DNA from: Taenia hydatigena
Lineage: Eukaryota; Platyhelminthes; Cestoda; Cyclophyllidea; Taeniidae
Direction of reading: 5' to 3'
NCBI GenBank assembly: GCA_036345935.2
Contig: JADWOT020000008.1
Coordinates: forward strand, 4,691,114-4,755,113
DNA length: 64,000 nucleotides
The translations under genes and the position numbers were made by a program. Within the stretch, counting starts at the first letter, position 1. Each line of letters begins with the position of its first letter. A model generated the notes under the pieces. The model did no database searches. It worked only from the letters and a program-made list of their open reading frames with translations, and was not told where the DNA came from. Shown here in pieces: positions 1 through 15,100 of this stretch.

Positions 1-3000
1 AAGTCGCCAACTCGAGGGCGTATGGCATCGAGCAGTCACAGTTGAGGAGTCCCGCCCAAGAGCCGGCAAAGTACACTCCAAAAGACATAAAAGGTCTAGC
101 ACGGCGACGTTTACTAGCCTCTCCCTAATAAAGTGGACAAATTGGGGCTTTCCAGCGGAACCGCAATTAATTACGGCCTCTCGGCGAGTATTTTTGCGGT
201 GTAGAGGCACAAGACTCTCCTCCTTCGCATCCTCCTCTTTCACCAAATTGGACGCGCCATAAATTATAAAGACAACGAATATAGCACCGATTCTCAGAGG
301 TTACCGTGAATTGTGCCGCTGTCATTTAGTCACTCGTGTCAAAAATAGCCTGCCGAAGTCCTAGCAAACGAAAAAAGTCTGCCTACTTGTTGGCTCGGTT
401 GCAGTTGCAGCACTTCAATCCGAGGCGAACAGTGACAAGTGAACCTGCACCTCTTCCTTCCCCAATCACCTAATTGTCGCCTCGGGTTTTAGCCAACTGA
501 TAAGAAGAGAATATTTAAATCTGCTGCTTAAATAGCAACTCACTTCAACCTGTTTTATAGGTGGATTCGAAAGAGCTTGTTTGCTCGGAGATAGCTTCCA
601 ACGTAATGCGAATAACCATTGATTACATATGCTACTGATAATCTCATAGGGCGACAAAAAAGAAGCCAATTGACTTTTAATTGCATTAGTGCCATTATAC
701 ATGCCAGACTACTCAGAGTATAAAAATAATGCATTAATTTTGCAAAAAATTGCGCTCACCCATCTTGATTGCAGTAGGTGGTTTATAAATGGGCAAGAAG
801 ACGTCTACTAGGATCTCACCTGTTGGTCTGCGCCGTGCAGCTTGACGGGATGCAGAGACAGGTCAAAGATGAGGGCATCGGTGACAATGTCAATTGGAGA
901 TTGGCGTTTGCCGTGTTTGCAGGTGGTTAAATCCTCGGTTCGCATTAGTGGCCTGTCTGTTGCCTCGGTAAATCCCGCGATCACAAGCAGTAGGGTGGCT
1001 GGAGGGGCGAAACACGGTGAAGTGTGGGGAAGGGGGTGGGAGAGAGAGAGGACGGTTAGGGTTAATCCGCTGCATTTGGACTGCTTTTGAAGCTGAAGTA
1101 CATTTCTAACCGATTCACTTTAAATCAGAGGCGTAAACAGGTTGCGGCCACAAAAATTGTAATTTTGTTTTAACAACCTTACACAAAACTCTTTTAGCTC
1201 AGCTAGGAGCTGAACGACTCCGCTAATTTATATGAGAATACTTAGAGAGCTTCTACAGTCATTAGCATGGAGGAAATGCAGGCATGCGAGTTCGTCAGAT
1301 CTCCGAAAATTGCATCCACCTTCCTTCGCCTGGTTTGACCAGCATCTTCAATGACCAAGACAGGGAGAAAAAAATTGACATATGTTTGCTTTCCTGATGA
1401 ATTAGCCATTATAATCTTAGCAACTCATCACAAATGACACATGTCGTCAGCTGACATCGATAACGTATTGAAAGACTACTTTTAGCAGAGCAGTTTGACT
1501 TCGCTACTTCAATTCCACTTGAAAGTAGACGAATTAACGAGGTATTTGCGTTGCTTTTTGCTATTGTCCTGAAGTAAATGCCAAGGGTTGGGGAAAATGA
1601 ATCAGTAGAGGTAAAAAGGAGTTCCTAAGGCGTCAATATGCGGTTTGTGGAGGCCCTCCTCTCTCTCCCTTTCTCCCACATTTTTGTAGGCGGTTGGTTC
1701 CACTTCGCCTTAAGGCAAAGTTAAGTTTGAGCTCTTAATAGTGACTGTCTAGGCGAAAACCCTCTGCACAGAGGACTTATCTTCCTCCCGTGAAGTAAAA
1801 TCGGGAGTTAACCCACTGTGTACCTCCTGATTGGTAAAGATTTTCGATGAGGCAACATAGGCATTTGAACGCTACTATCGATCCAATTCAGTAGTATCTT
1901 TCTATAAAAGTTGTTTTCCAAATTCAATAGAAATCATACCCAAAAAAAACACCCAGACGGATTATACGAGATGAAAATTTTGATGTAAATCGAGTACAGC
2001 CTGTCTTTCACAGGGCCTGCCTTCAGCAGCCCCATGATAATCGGTTGAGGGTTCCAATGCCCACTTGGAATTTTGACAATTTCCTCCACAAAACTTCTTT
2101 CCTCCCACCGATTCCACATTTGTAAAGTACCATAATGCGGTCTGTCATGTTAGAGTTGTACACGAATACAACACGAATCAGGATCGCTTTCTTCAACCTT
2201 TCCAGTAAACTTAAATTCCTCGCATCTTCGTATTTTTATAACTCTGGAGTTATGTAATTCAGGTGGTCGGTGTGTAGTGTTACCTCGAGGCGATGCGGTG
2301 CCAGAGGAATAGCCTAAAACATGTTTGGCGCAATGAAGAGGAGTGGGAGGGAGTGGGTCGGAAGGAAAAGGAGGGGATCACGATGAACCCCTCATTCGCC
2401 TTCTCCTCCTACTACTACTACTGCCTAGGGAAATGTCGACAATGGGCACTAAGTTACTAAGTAAGTAATTACATTTGCCTAACTGCTTTACTCTACAAGA
2501 GAGGAAGGAAGGAGTTGTGGCAATAAATTAGCTTTAATAACCGCAAATGCCTGATAAAAAGCTGCTCTGCCCTCCCAAGTAGCTGGCATGACAAAAAGCC
2601 AAAATGGTTGCTTCCATTCCCTTGTTTGTGGTTTATTCTCCATAACAAAAAAACAGGCTCCTTTCCCCTCCACCCCCATCCCCCCATCGGGTTAAGCACT
2701 TTGCTTTGGGCGATAGAGCTGGAGGAAGAAAGGGCGAGGGGGAGGACCGTCTGACCTTTTAACTTCACTACGGGGGAAAAGTTCACGACTCCCACCGCGT
2801 CGGCAGATCGCAGAGGAATTTAAAAGAAGAAAGTAAATCATTTCCCTCCTTTTTTATTCACATAACTTTTTGAAGGCGTGAAGTATTTATAGATGTCTAT
2901 GTAGTGCGTATTTAAAATAAAAATTTGAAGCATTATTATTTTGTTTTGGAAAGTCTCGTCTAATGCTTGTAATTGAGGCGGAGGACGACGTGACAGTTGT

Positions 3001-6000
3001 TTTGACACACGACCTGCATATTGTCAAATCTCCTTGCCTTATTTGTTGGCTAATAAATTTAAAATTTGAGCTTCCATCTTTTTTAAAAAAAAACTTTTCT
3101 TAAAAACAGTATCTGGGGCCACCGAATTATGAACTGGCCAATGAGGAGTCGTCATGCTGTCCCGACGGCAAGGCCGGCACACAGTTTGCCCTTTTTCAGC
3201 ATGCGTTAAGGCAACTCATGAAAAAAAAAAACACTTTTTGGGTGGCAAAGAAGCTGTCGAGGTGGAGGACAAGAGTCTCCATTTCATTTCCGGTGTCAAA
3301 TCCGAGTGCTCGACTCTGCTGCCTGCACCCATCAGGCTCACGTAATAAGCGATTCGGACAGTCGAATTTTAACCTCCATATATTCGCCTTGATTTGGAAG
3401 ACTTAAACTCTAAAATCCACTTTTAAATTTAGGCCATTTAGAGAAGACCTTTTCGACTTTGAAATGGGACTAAGGTGTGTCGTGATGATGGATTTTTTTC
3501 GAGAAAAAAGCATTTAAGCATTAGTCCAAAGATGGAGTTATTCGGATTAGTTAATAAGTGGTTTGGGGACTTTTTAAACTTTCCCGAGGTAAATTCTTGC
3601 CTTAACGCTTAGGTTAGAGCTTAAAATGTGGAGGCACAAAAATTACAAAGTGGTGGAGAGCTCCCTCTGCCCGGGCTTGATTGATGGCATGGAAGAAAGG
3701 AAAAACGGGTGGTTTGAATGATCTCTAAAATATGAAAGTAAATTAATTTGGTATACTCCATCATTCATGGTGTGAGAGCACTGTGAATTCATTTGTTAGT
3801 TTGAATGACCTTAAGGTGTCCCAATTCCATTGGTCTGAGGGGGCTTACACACTCCTTTGGGTCGTTCACTGAGGGGACTATGTCCAAATAAAATATTATG
3901 TGCTTTGAAAAAAAATAAATTTGTGTAATTTGTTAAAAAAATGGGAAATGTTAATAAGGCAGAGGGGTAAAATGAGCGCCTTTTAAAACATGCTAGAGGA
4001 TACTTACACCAGATTAACAAGGAGATTTCTGTCAATCGCAATTGAATGAGACGAAGATACATTGCACCTTGATCAGTGAAGCAGAAGGGGAGAATAAAAG
4101 AGCTTGCGCAGCTCTCCCACTGTGTCATAACCAGGCGCTTATTGCATTGACAAGGAGTGGGTGGACCAACAGCATAACCTCCGCGGTAAGCATGATTAAA
4201 AGCTCATCACTCCTGGATGTTGCGTGGACATCAACGCCTCGGTGTGTGGAAGGCAAGTTGTGTGTGTGTATAATTTGGAAGAGGTTAGCCACGCCTCAGT
4301 CTAATAGTGGCACTAGCCAATGGCAGAACGCTGCTTCCCGAACCGCAGCCTAATTGGTTCTCGCTCAAACTGCAAATAGAATAATTAGAACAGCTTCCAC
4401 ACATCTATTTCCACCGTCAGGTTGCTATGACAATTTAAATAGACAAATGCTGCCTTACTGGCCCACCCACCCACTTGCCTCCCTCTCTCCTTTCCCCTCC
4501 TTTGACATAACTCCACACGTGACACGATGTGACATTCCAAGCTTTGACGTGTGGTGGAGGGAGAGAAGGGGGGGAGGAGGGACGAAGGCAAGGACTGTAA
4601 TTACTTGGGAAAATAAAACTCCTTGCAAAACTCATTGTTTTTCGGTCATGTAATTCCACCTCTTTAACAAGTTACTGTCCATGCAATTTTTGTTTGACTG
4701 TCGGTCACTTGGGATGGCCTTATTGTGCCTGTGCTGAGTGGGCCGGTTTCTAGACCATGCCAGCAGCCCTAATCCCCCTTTGTTTGCAGAATACATGCAC
4801 TCTGCTCAAGTATTGTGTCTTCTTTTGCCTTCAAAGGAGTCTCAGAACGCTACAGATCACCTAAGACATAGAGAAGGTTGGAGGAGTGGCCGTGAATTGA
4901 CCGACTTCTGACAGTCGGTGAGTAGCGCAACGGATGACTGATGGTACCTGTTTCCATGTATCACAGATAGTTATTTATTTCCTTGGCCGAACTTTTCCTA
5001 CTCCTCCTCCTCGTCGTTGTCGTCGTAGTCCCCCATGTGGCGGGACGTTTAAAATAGTGAATGTCATTTACAACTGGCATGACTGATGTTGGGCAACTAA
5101 AGCCATCATTTTTTAATGTCAAGACGTAAGCCAATAAAATTAGTTTGCATAAAGCTTGAGCCCTCCGGAAGGAGGAGGTGGATAAAGTCGATTAGACAGT
5201 GGAGAATAAAACTACCTGAAATGCCCAATCAACGTCTTGTTAACCACTGAGATGGAGTTGGAAGAGGATTACTGTGATGAAGAACGTATTATCTAAAATG
5301 ACTAGGAAATGAAAGCAAATTTTTGCCGCACCAGTGAGGGATCATTCAGTTGGTGCCAAGTCGTGCTCTACAGTCATACCGAATTGCTTTTTCACCCTCA
5401 GTAATGGTTGAGGAAATACTGGGAACCGCTCAAGGTACCGCAATTGCGCTTACGAGTTAAAATGCCACTGTAATGGAGCAGTCCACCTTCTCCGCCTTCC
5501 GCATTGGTCGAAGAGAGCCAAGAAAGCCCTAAAAGGTAGTTTTGGACTTAAATTAAGGTTGCATAATACTACTTTTATGTGGCTCAGGAGTTGGATCACT
5601 TGTCTCACGAATAGGGAAAGTGGGATTGGCAAATAGGACACTTTTTTTGGGGAAATCATCCACATTTGAGCAGTAAAATCCCCTTACGTTCATCCAACCC
5701 TTCCACCTCATCTTCCAACTCAGTTCACAAAAGGGGAGCAAAATTTTGAGCATTCCAGGGCATCGAAGAGATGCATCACTGACGAAGGGGATCAAAGAGG
5801 CTCTCGCCTCTATGCAAGTTTAATGACTACCGCTGCTGGCTCATGAGGGCTTTTTGCATTACCGACAACGTTGTAGTGACTCAGGGCAGAGGAGCGACCC
5901 AGAAAAAAAAAGATGATCGTGTTATTTGATTTGAAACTTGTTTAAGTCAACCATTCTACAAAGCGGGAATTCTATACTGCATTAGTATTAAGAAGAATTT

Positions 6001-8725
6001 ATTAAAATGTTGACATTGTGTTGAAAAGAATCCTAAAATCGTTTGGGGAATTGCATGGGAATAATTAAAATAAATCTAGGATTTTAGCCGTCCACAAAAG
6101 CGTCACGAAAAGCGAATATTATGCACATATATATATATGCATATGAACGAAAGGAATTTTTCTCAGATCGAAGTGAAAAAAACAATCACTTTTTCCCGCT
6201 TTTTGGATAACTCTCCACAGGAAAACATGTGAGTTTATTTAAAAAGGGGAAAGTCTTTAAATCACCCATGGGAGAGCTTATTTAAACAAACTCTTTCCGA
6301 CGTCATAATTACCCAACCTGTGACTGTCATCAATTATTCGGATATTTTTTGTTATAGAAATGAATTGTTATTAATTTCGCGCAATTATATTTAGTTGGGG
6401 AGATTGGGGAGTCTATCAGGGGAGGCAAAGGGCAAATTGGCACATCACGGTGCTCCTCACGCAAGGCTCTTAAGTCCCTGCATCTCCGGGCCTAATCGAG
6501 CTTTGCGTGCTGCGTTAAGCCACGAACTTCGGAATAGATGCCTCCTTCGGCTGATTCACGCAAAGTGAATAAGTCTTTTATGAGGCAGCCTAGTTGCCTG
6601 CTCCTCTTTGCACGGGGATGAACATAAATACGTCTAGATGCTCGACAATTAGGCTTACTTCCGCATCAGAGGTATGAAGGAAAACAAAAAAGACAAAGCA
6701 TGTAGGCGGGTGAAATAATTACAATCACCTAAAACCGAAAATCATATTTACCCTCGGTGTCACATGTATGTGACGAAAGAATTTATTTTCTGTCGGGTCG
6801 TTATAACGGGCGCAACTAAACCATCCATTCGGAGGAGCTTCAACATCTTTAGGTCTCTAATTTAGACTGCAAAAATTCGTCAATTAAATGCTATGGTAGA
6901 CGGTGTCTAGACACAGACAAGCTATGGTTCCAACCTGAGGACTAAGTACCGCCACCTGATACTCTGCGTCACCTTAAAACGAGTATTCTTAAAGTGAGTT
7001 CTTTAGCGTTTCAAGAGATCCCTGAAGTCGAAGGAAGACATGCTGCAAGGATGAGACGGGTACTGCTGACGTTTAGGAGGCTTGGTAACGGGAGCAATGA
7101 GGATGGTCACGAGGTGTGGCCTGGAGTCCTAAGTGGCCTCTTAGACAAACGCTTCAATTGCTACCACCCAAATAAAGAGCAAAAATTCATTGAAGCATTC
7201 TCTGTCCGGATCATTCCACATTCCAAAGGCCACAAACCCACCTCCGCCTGTACAGAATGCATTTCAATTCTGTGCAAAGCGTCCGTTCAAGCCCCTACCT
7301 TTTTTGAAAAAAACTCCAACCACAAAGTCATACGTGTTTTTTATGTGGCTTTGACAGTACGGGTTGCGGAATGACGTTTTGAGGGAGTAAGGAAGGCAGG
7401 GATAGAGAAAGGCTTACGGAATTACCCTACAAAGCAATCAAGTGTGCACGGTCTACGGGGTGGTGGGCAAGTGTTCTCCCCTCCACCACAAACGCAAATC
7501 TTCCACCACACCTTCATTTATTATTAAGGTAGAATAATTTGTTATGCTACTTTAAAGTGAATTTTTCATGCTTAAAAGTTGGTAACAACAAATAATTGGC
7601 AAGTTGGTTCACTTCTGTGGAATGAACGATGCGGGGGGTCCCTCGTGCTTCCATAGAAAGCGTAACTCAAATGAAGTATTTACCTATTTGGAGGATGAAA
7701 GGGAGATACGATGCACGCCTACTTTGGCCTGTCGTCTCACAGGAAGAAAGAAGAGGAAGATGATGATGGTGTGACAGGAAGATGATGTCTGTTTGGGTTG
7801 TCCGACCAATTGAAAGACGTCTTCACTCCCCTCCAGGTGAGACGACTACGGTGAGAGGAGCAAACTCGATCAACTCAAAGTCGTTCACTGGAGAAATACA
7901 CATTAATTATGCAAATGTGCCCCTCTCCACTTACAAAGAGTCGAAGTGGGTCTCTAAAAACTAAGCAAGAAGACGAAGTGGATTGTTACGACATAACTTA
8001 TTGGTTGCGCTCATTGAAGACTCCGACCTCGTCTTGAGCTCCTAATGCCAGCAATGAACATATGATACGCGTCAATGTAGGGTTTATCGCAATGATAGAT
8101 TATCAGTGCATTTTGACGTTCAGTCGGCGTTTGACCACCGACTGCGACACGACGTCAAACACAGAAGAGTAGCTAAAGCAAACTGGAAGGCGACTTGACA
8201 CCGGTTAAGCAGAAATGGAGACCTTGGTGGTGCCGCTTAGTTTCAGAAAACGTAACATCTTAAAAGACTGCCAGTTAGTTGCATAACAATTGTGCAAAAG
8301 TAGTCATGATCGTTTAACGACATTTGTCTCAGTCCCTCGATTGCTTACACTTTAAAGCTGCGTGATGAGTGGGGATGGAGGATGCCGAATCAATGCTACG
8401 GCAATTACGAACCTCTCTGGACATAGAAAAAACCCACATTTAGACAATCGCAAACTCCTTTTAGGGCTGCACTTCACACATTTTTCTCTCAAAAAAGTCT
8501 GGTCAAAGCAGTGATTTATTTAAGCACAACAGAATGGCAAAGGATCGCCCATTACTAGATGAAGGCAACAGCGGACTTCTTATATGGAAGGCAAAAATGG
8601 AATAAGCTAGCAAATGATGCTGCGATAAATGATTAAAATTGGATTCATCCTCTCCTAAAATCCCAACTGTTTGTTTTAATGGTTTATAAATTGTTATTTA
8701 TGGTGTCAAAAATTGTTGACAACCT
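1..8725. other. Noncoding stretch, no gene seen
   Basis: No splice-coherent exon, tRNA or rRNA stood out. The longest open frame (6994-7374, plus) has no ATG at its start and no recognisable content. A worn fragment similar to the dispersed repeat family is at about 4740-4860, and a short AT alternation at 6126-6140. Numerous TAATTA/CAATTA motifs occur but were not counted. Confidence 0.4.
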
Positions 8726-9165
8726 TCAAGTACCTTAACAGGCTCTGACAGCTCTCAAATGCCTTTAACAGTCTTCTCTTCCCGCCTTTGAAGGAGGAAG
8801 CAGAAGTAAAGGTTAGTTTTTGTTGTTGTAGTTGCCCTTCTCTACTTTTCTACCCATTACACAATGAGAGAGGGCTGATGTGTGCCAAGAGCGTGATTGT
8901 GGCCCCACAAAGGAGTGGCGCAGTCCACGATACAAACCACGGGCTACGCATTCCACCATACCAAGTCGCCCACATTAAAGCAGATTCCTACAAGCAGTTG
9001 CAAAGAGGGAGACCGACGGAGGGAGGGAGGAAGGTAGGGAGGGAGGGAGGAAGGCGAAGAAGCTTGAGGCAATTCTTTAAACAGACAGGAGGGTAGCGGC
9101 AATGGCACTTAGCTAGTGTGGTCTTCATACACAACTGTCAGGGCCATAATTAAAGTCAAGTAGTC
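8726..9165 (+). repeat. Interspersed duplication, copy 1
   Basis: Shares a roughly 400-base block, in the same orientation, with 19690-20062. Matching anchors include GCTACGCATTCCACCATAC, CTTGAGGCAATTCTTTAAAC and ACACAACTGTCAGGGCCATA. By eye it is about three-quarters identical, with small indels. Contains a purine-only tract (9016-9060, GGAGGGAGGGAGG units). No ORF is conserved between the copies. Confidence 0.75.
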
Positions 9166-12100
9166 CCGCGATCCCACACACACACTCACATGCTCCTTAC
9201 TACCTCCGGGAGGAAGACAAAACGCAAAAAAAGCCATATTAAACGACGAAAATGTCAGAATTTTATTAGAAGAAAGCTAGCAGCTAAAGACCTCTGCCTT
9301 GTGTACTTTTGACAAATGTTGATGAATGCATAACTCGAAGAGGCAGTTTGCTGTGATCCGTCCCTTCTCCATTATCTTTATTTAAGGTGGGCCTTATTTG
9401 ATGACACTTAGGCAAAGCCCTGTTTTAAGGCAAATAGAGGCTTAATAGAGCAAACGTTGAATGTTCATGCATTACTTAGTTAGCCTCACTGGTTGCAATT
9501 CACTTCGGCTTGAAAGGCAGCAGCTTGCATTCCTCCACCTTCCTTGCCTCACCGGCATTCTTTGGGTGAGAGGAGTGAAAGTGAAAGTGCCCACCTAAAG
9601 TCAGTCTGATATGTGGAGCATCAAAAATGGTCCAGAATGGTACGCACGAATTGGGAGAGGGATAAATACTTAATTGTGAAGAGCCCACCCACCAAGTTTG
9701 TCTGTCTACACGCTTATTCGCCCCATTCTCCGGCCCTAATGCCCCCTCCCCCCCGCACCACACCCACCCACTCAAATACACACTTTCGCGCTATCCTCCC
9801 TCATTTGCATTTACCGCCCCAATGGAAGGGAGCTTTTCACTTTACTTTCAAAAAGGAATCACTTTAAGTTTCCCTCGTTAAAGACCTTTTTCTACTGCGA
9901 ATAATAATAATAAAAGACGTGGGATTATTGCCACCCACAGCCTCAACCAAGTGGCTGGTGGAACGTCGAATGCGCGATAATCCAACCATGCGACTACTCA
10001 TCATCATCGTCATTTTCATTACATTGTTAAAGATGCACTTCTATGCCTTGCTAACTCATTCCTCCCCATCGCTGCCGGTCGCGCATTTAATTGGAAAGGA
10101 GATTTTGTAGATAAATGAGAGCTCAAAGTTAATGACTTCTGTCGCTATTCCAATTCATTGCATCTGCTTCAGTTCTTTTTCAACCGTCCTCACAATGTTC
10201 ATACACACTCCTCCTCCTCCTCCTCCTTGGAAGAGATCGTCCTCCATTTTTCCACTATCATTACATTGTCACTTTTATGGCTTTGAGGAAAGAACAGATG
10301 AGGTAGCAGTTGGGAAAGCCACCGAATTTTCGCCTCTCAAAAGCGCCCTCACTCGATTCAAGCACGGATACATCTATGCCCATACGTCGTAGAGTTAGAG
10401 GGAAAAAGTTATATTTTCTGTCCCAAATGATGCGCTTGTTGTGCGTTTTGCCCATTTTACGTTGCAATAAATCGTAATTTACGCCAGTGAGACCCCAATG
10501 AGTGGTGCGCTGGGCACGGATGAGTTATATCAGGCCATAATTGTGGCATGAACGCTGAAATGAAAGAAGCAGCAGCAGTCACTTTTAGGCACACACACGC
10601 GCACACTGTTAGTAGGGTTCGCTTTTTCTGCCTTCCTGAAGCATTTCCTCTTATTTTTTGTCAACTTCGTAGTGAGTTGACGCGATTGTGGGTGTCTACA
10701 CCAGTGATGGGATCACTGTGCTCCACCGCCTCAACTACAATACCTCCCACATCCACATTAACTGCATGCCATCTCTCACTTCGATGCTCATTTTTTCACA
10801 CTTTTATTACCACATTAAGTGTTGACGCTGTTACGCTTTTTCTTCTTAGACAAAACGTGTTGGAGCATTAATGAATTCTTTGTCGTGTTTGACACGTTCT
10901 CACGCTGCTTCGTGGAGTGACATTAAACGCCACAGTTTTTGCAAGGCATATTATATCTACGTTTCCATTACTTATAGTCTTCAGAAAAATAAATTTCCTC
11001 TTAGATAGCATGTGAGGCACTGTTTGGTGCAGAAAGTGACGGTGAGGTAATGGGCACCATGCGTCACGTATATGTGACGCTGGAAATTAATGTTCGCATT
11101 GTTGGCTAAGTAGATGCACATATTTCATCGTTGGTGAAATAAGCAGATGCAAACTAAGACCCTTCTTTTAATGGGAATGGGGACAAAATTAGCGCATAAT
11201 GTTTTGGCGATACGAATAGCTTCCAAACACACGCACACACAAAAGTGCTGTGCTAATGGATCCTACGAAATGTGTCATTGGGAAGACATTCCTTCCTTTT
11301 TGGCATCCATCCATATGCAAAGCTTACATCTTACCATGGATGTTTATTTAAGAGGGGGCTGGTGCAAAGCAAGCTGCAATAGCCATAATGAAAACATTAG
11401 TGCCTTACCGGTGAATAGCTCCACGCCCTCCACCTAGCAGTTCCAATCGCAATGACAGTAGCAGCATATTGTATCCTAAAACACACTCAAACTTGATTTA
11501 TTTGGCCTTTTAGGAGATAGAGTAGTTGAAGGTCCCAACCAGACGCACAGCATGTGCCACCACATAAATCAGAGCCGTTGCCACCGCAGTCGTCCAGCAT
11601 CCACGTTTATAGCCGAGGAGGAAGTTTCGAGCAGACAGCCCAATAGTAAAATACTGGTATTTTTTTAAAAGCACACTGTGCGGGATAAATTTTGTTTTAC
11701 AGCCTTCTTAAAGCTACAAATTGGTAGCTGTGTGCAATACTTCTAAAACCTTCCGTCTACTCGTAAACAACCGCACCTCTGTGGTAGTAGGCTTTATTAC
11801 CCACACCAAAGTGCCCTCGCATCCTAGTAACTGCATCAAACAAAGTTTGCATTATTCATAGGAGTGAGTAAATCCCCAATCTGGGCATAAAACTCACTCG
11901 CATTCAACCACACAGTGATTGGTGCGACTCAAGGTCAGGGGAGGAGGTAGACAGCAACACTGAGATTTTTGAGGGACCAACTTTAATCTGTCATGACGAA
12001 TAAGTGTTGTCAAGACTCATTGCATCACCCAAGCCATAGTTTGGTGGGGAATTTCGCTTCCTTACGCCACCGCACATGACTTGCAGCAAAATATGGAATT

Positions 12101-15100
12101 ATGGGGAAGGAGTCGAGTTTCGAATGGTCCGCTTTGCTATATTCCACGTCATTGCGGGTGCTTAAAGGCCAATAAAAGTGGTAAACATGAGTCACGCTTC
12201 TAACCCAAACTCTCCAATTGGGATGATTGGTAATTTTGACTTCCTGCTTCCACATTGCTTCTCTACTCTCTCCTCCACCCTCCGTCCCCCATCCATCACC
12301 CTCGCCCCTTCGCCCTTGCCCCACCCTTTCCCCGCCTCGCCATGCCCTGTTTAGCCTCCCAACCTCAACCTAATGTAGACAAATTCGTCTCTTGTCTGAT
12401 TAATGTAAACATTGCGTTTGCCCAATCTGCACTTCAAAAGTAACTAAAACACCGCAGATTGGCTCAAAATGGAGAATAGCAACAGTTGTGGCATTTGTGG
12501 GTGCAGTTATGCCGATCACGCCCTCACCTACTACAGACAGTGACGCCTCCTCGTCTCCTGCCATTTCAATTAACTGAAAGTTGTCAAACGCCTCAATCTT
12601 AGTTAGGCCATCAACTGCCTCCTGGTGGAACAACGAATTATGATTTTGTGGGGACTTTGTGTGCTTCATTCATTGCTGGCGAGTTAAGAAGGCATCTCCA
12701 CGTACCAGCACACCACAGTTCTGACCTCCGAAGAGGCTGTCAAGGGAGGTTAGTGTGCGTGTGTGCCAAAGCATCTGTCAAAATGAAGTCAGTTAAAACA
12801 GAGAAGTTGCACAAATGTTGGCATTACAAGTTGACAGTAATGTTTGCCAACAAGTTGCCCAGGCGTAGTGCCACTACCAAAACCGTATCTCACTCTCCGA
12901 ATTGAGTGAAACTTCCGTAGCAGGAGGTGAAGCAAGAACCTGCAACCAGGTTGATCTTAATTAAGAAGTCTTATTCTTTGTGGAGAAAAATGAAGGCTAT
13001 AAATAATGCAGTGAGTCTCACTGGCAGTCCAATTTAGACGAGAATGCATTAAGGCTGCATCCTGTCAAAGGTCTGGTGAGGGGGCTGTCACAAGACGACA
13101 GAAGGCAAAGTGATGGCTTAATAGATTGAGTGGTTCTCCTTTGACCGCACTTACTCTCCATCAAATAAAGTATAGTTGCAACATTTATGCTATTCCACGT
13201 AGACCCCATTTCTTCTCTCTTCCCTTCCTTGACTGGGTCAATCTGCAGGTCCGTCGGCATTTGGACCTCCGTTGAGCGAACAATTCTTCGCAGCATGATT
13301 GTATACTCCCAGTCTTTCTTCGTGTAGTTTTTTTACTTTCTAGGGGATTTGCATTTGAATGGGCAGTGGAGAGCAAACTGCACGGTGAAGCACGAATAAC
13401 CTTATTTCTGTCAGCTAACAATTTAAGAGCGCTCCGCTACCGAGCTGTCCACGGTGCCTACGTGAAGATGTCAGTTAAGTGAACTCACGACACCTCCGCC
13501 ATTTATCCACCGGCTTAATAGAACCCACGTAGATATGACTGGCCAAAATTGAACTGATAGCACGCGACCTTATTCGCAGGAGACCTTTGAGTCGGTGTTC
13601 CACCAACCAGCAATGGGCGAACATAATGGTCAACACACTTCCACACCCATCGCAGTTACCAAGATGATCGGTGACGTTTCCGTCAGGTGTTCACTCAGTT
13701 GGTAACAAATTTGATGAATGAGTCTATTGTCCCCTGTGTGTTTGTCCACTGCACCGGCTACGATGTGAAGACAAAAGAGGGTGGAGCCTAACCAAGAAAG
13801 CACAAGGGAACAGCACTCAAAAGGTGAGGGAGACTGTGTAACAACTCGTCTTTGCAGCCACTAAGGTTGCCAATAGCACCTCCTCACTGGTCGGCATGTC
13901 ACCCGAGTCAAGCTGATTTCGCAGGCAGACCTTCTTTGCGTCAGCAATGCGTATCTCGCCGCTTTCAAGGCGCCAAACTGACATCTATGAAAGGCTAGAT
14001 AGCGTGGAATACAAGGAGGTGGAAAAGATATGATCAAAATTGGTTACAACTTGGTTGAAAGTCACTAAAATGCAACGCCATTTTGCCACTCAGAAAAAAG
14101 AAATAGCAAACAAGGCGGGGCATAATTTAACGGCTTCAGGCAAAGCAATTTGTGACGTTTTAACTTTTAACCTCTTTACAGTTTTGCATATCAGGTAGGA
14201 GAAAAAGAAGATATCTCTCCCTCCTGAATCAGGAGACAGCACTCATAAGTGTCAATAATGATAAGGCCATATTACTTCCACATCGTGAAAAGGTTAAATC
14301 AGTATAACTCCACCGTTGGACTGAATTCACCGCTTCGTACCCTCCCACTTAACCAGCCATTCTCCAGCTCCAAAGGGAAAGCGGACAAGGAGGAGGAGGG
14401 GATGGGCAAAAGACAACTGTTTACTGCGATTTGATGATGCATTTGAGAGGTCCTTTGTCCCAACTAAAATATGCATATGAATGCAGCATTCACTCCAATG
14501 CTTCCTGTCAGTCCAGACGCATCGCATGTCTTGAGTGGGTGAATGGGGTCACCTAATTGCCTGTTCTGCCCCTCTTCCCCCCTTTCTCCATCCCCCGTCC
14601 CACCTGCTAATGTATCTTGTACTTATTTTTTTTCCTTTGTGATTAACTCTCGCAATTGTGTCGACCACTTTCCCATTCACATAGACATTCCTTTCCCCCG
14701 TGGTACGAAAGAGGAAATAAGTCGCACGACAGTGGGGGGTAGGCAACGTAAAGCGGTACAACCACGTAATCTCAATTTCCGATGTCGCCTTGACGACAAG
14801 CTGGGTGATATCATAATCTCTGGCGTAGGATGCTGTCTAGTGGAGTATTGTTGAGACCTAACTCCCCCCAGTCACTGGATGAATGCTTTGAAGTCCACAT
14901 CATCCAATCTTGAAGAAGTGGATTGTTCAAATTTAAAATAATTTTCTATTAATGCTTACTAATAGAAATCTTTGTGGTCTCTTTTCCCTATATGTCATCA
15001 CTTTGAGTTGCATTGCATGATGATGATGAATGCAAAGAGGGCCATTTACGTCGTCAGTAGTTGAAGAAACCACGTGAGTGGAACGAGAGGCCCTCTCAAG

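Noticed and set aside
6994..7374. 126-codon open frame in the left noncoding stretch
   Set aside because: Does not begin with ATG, no domain, and comparable lengths are expected by chance over this span.
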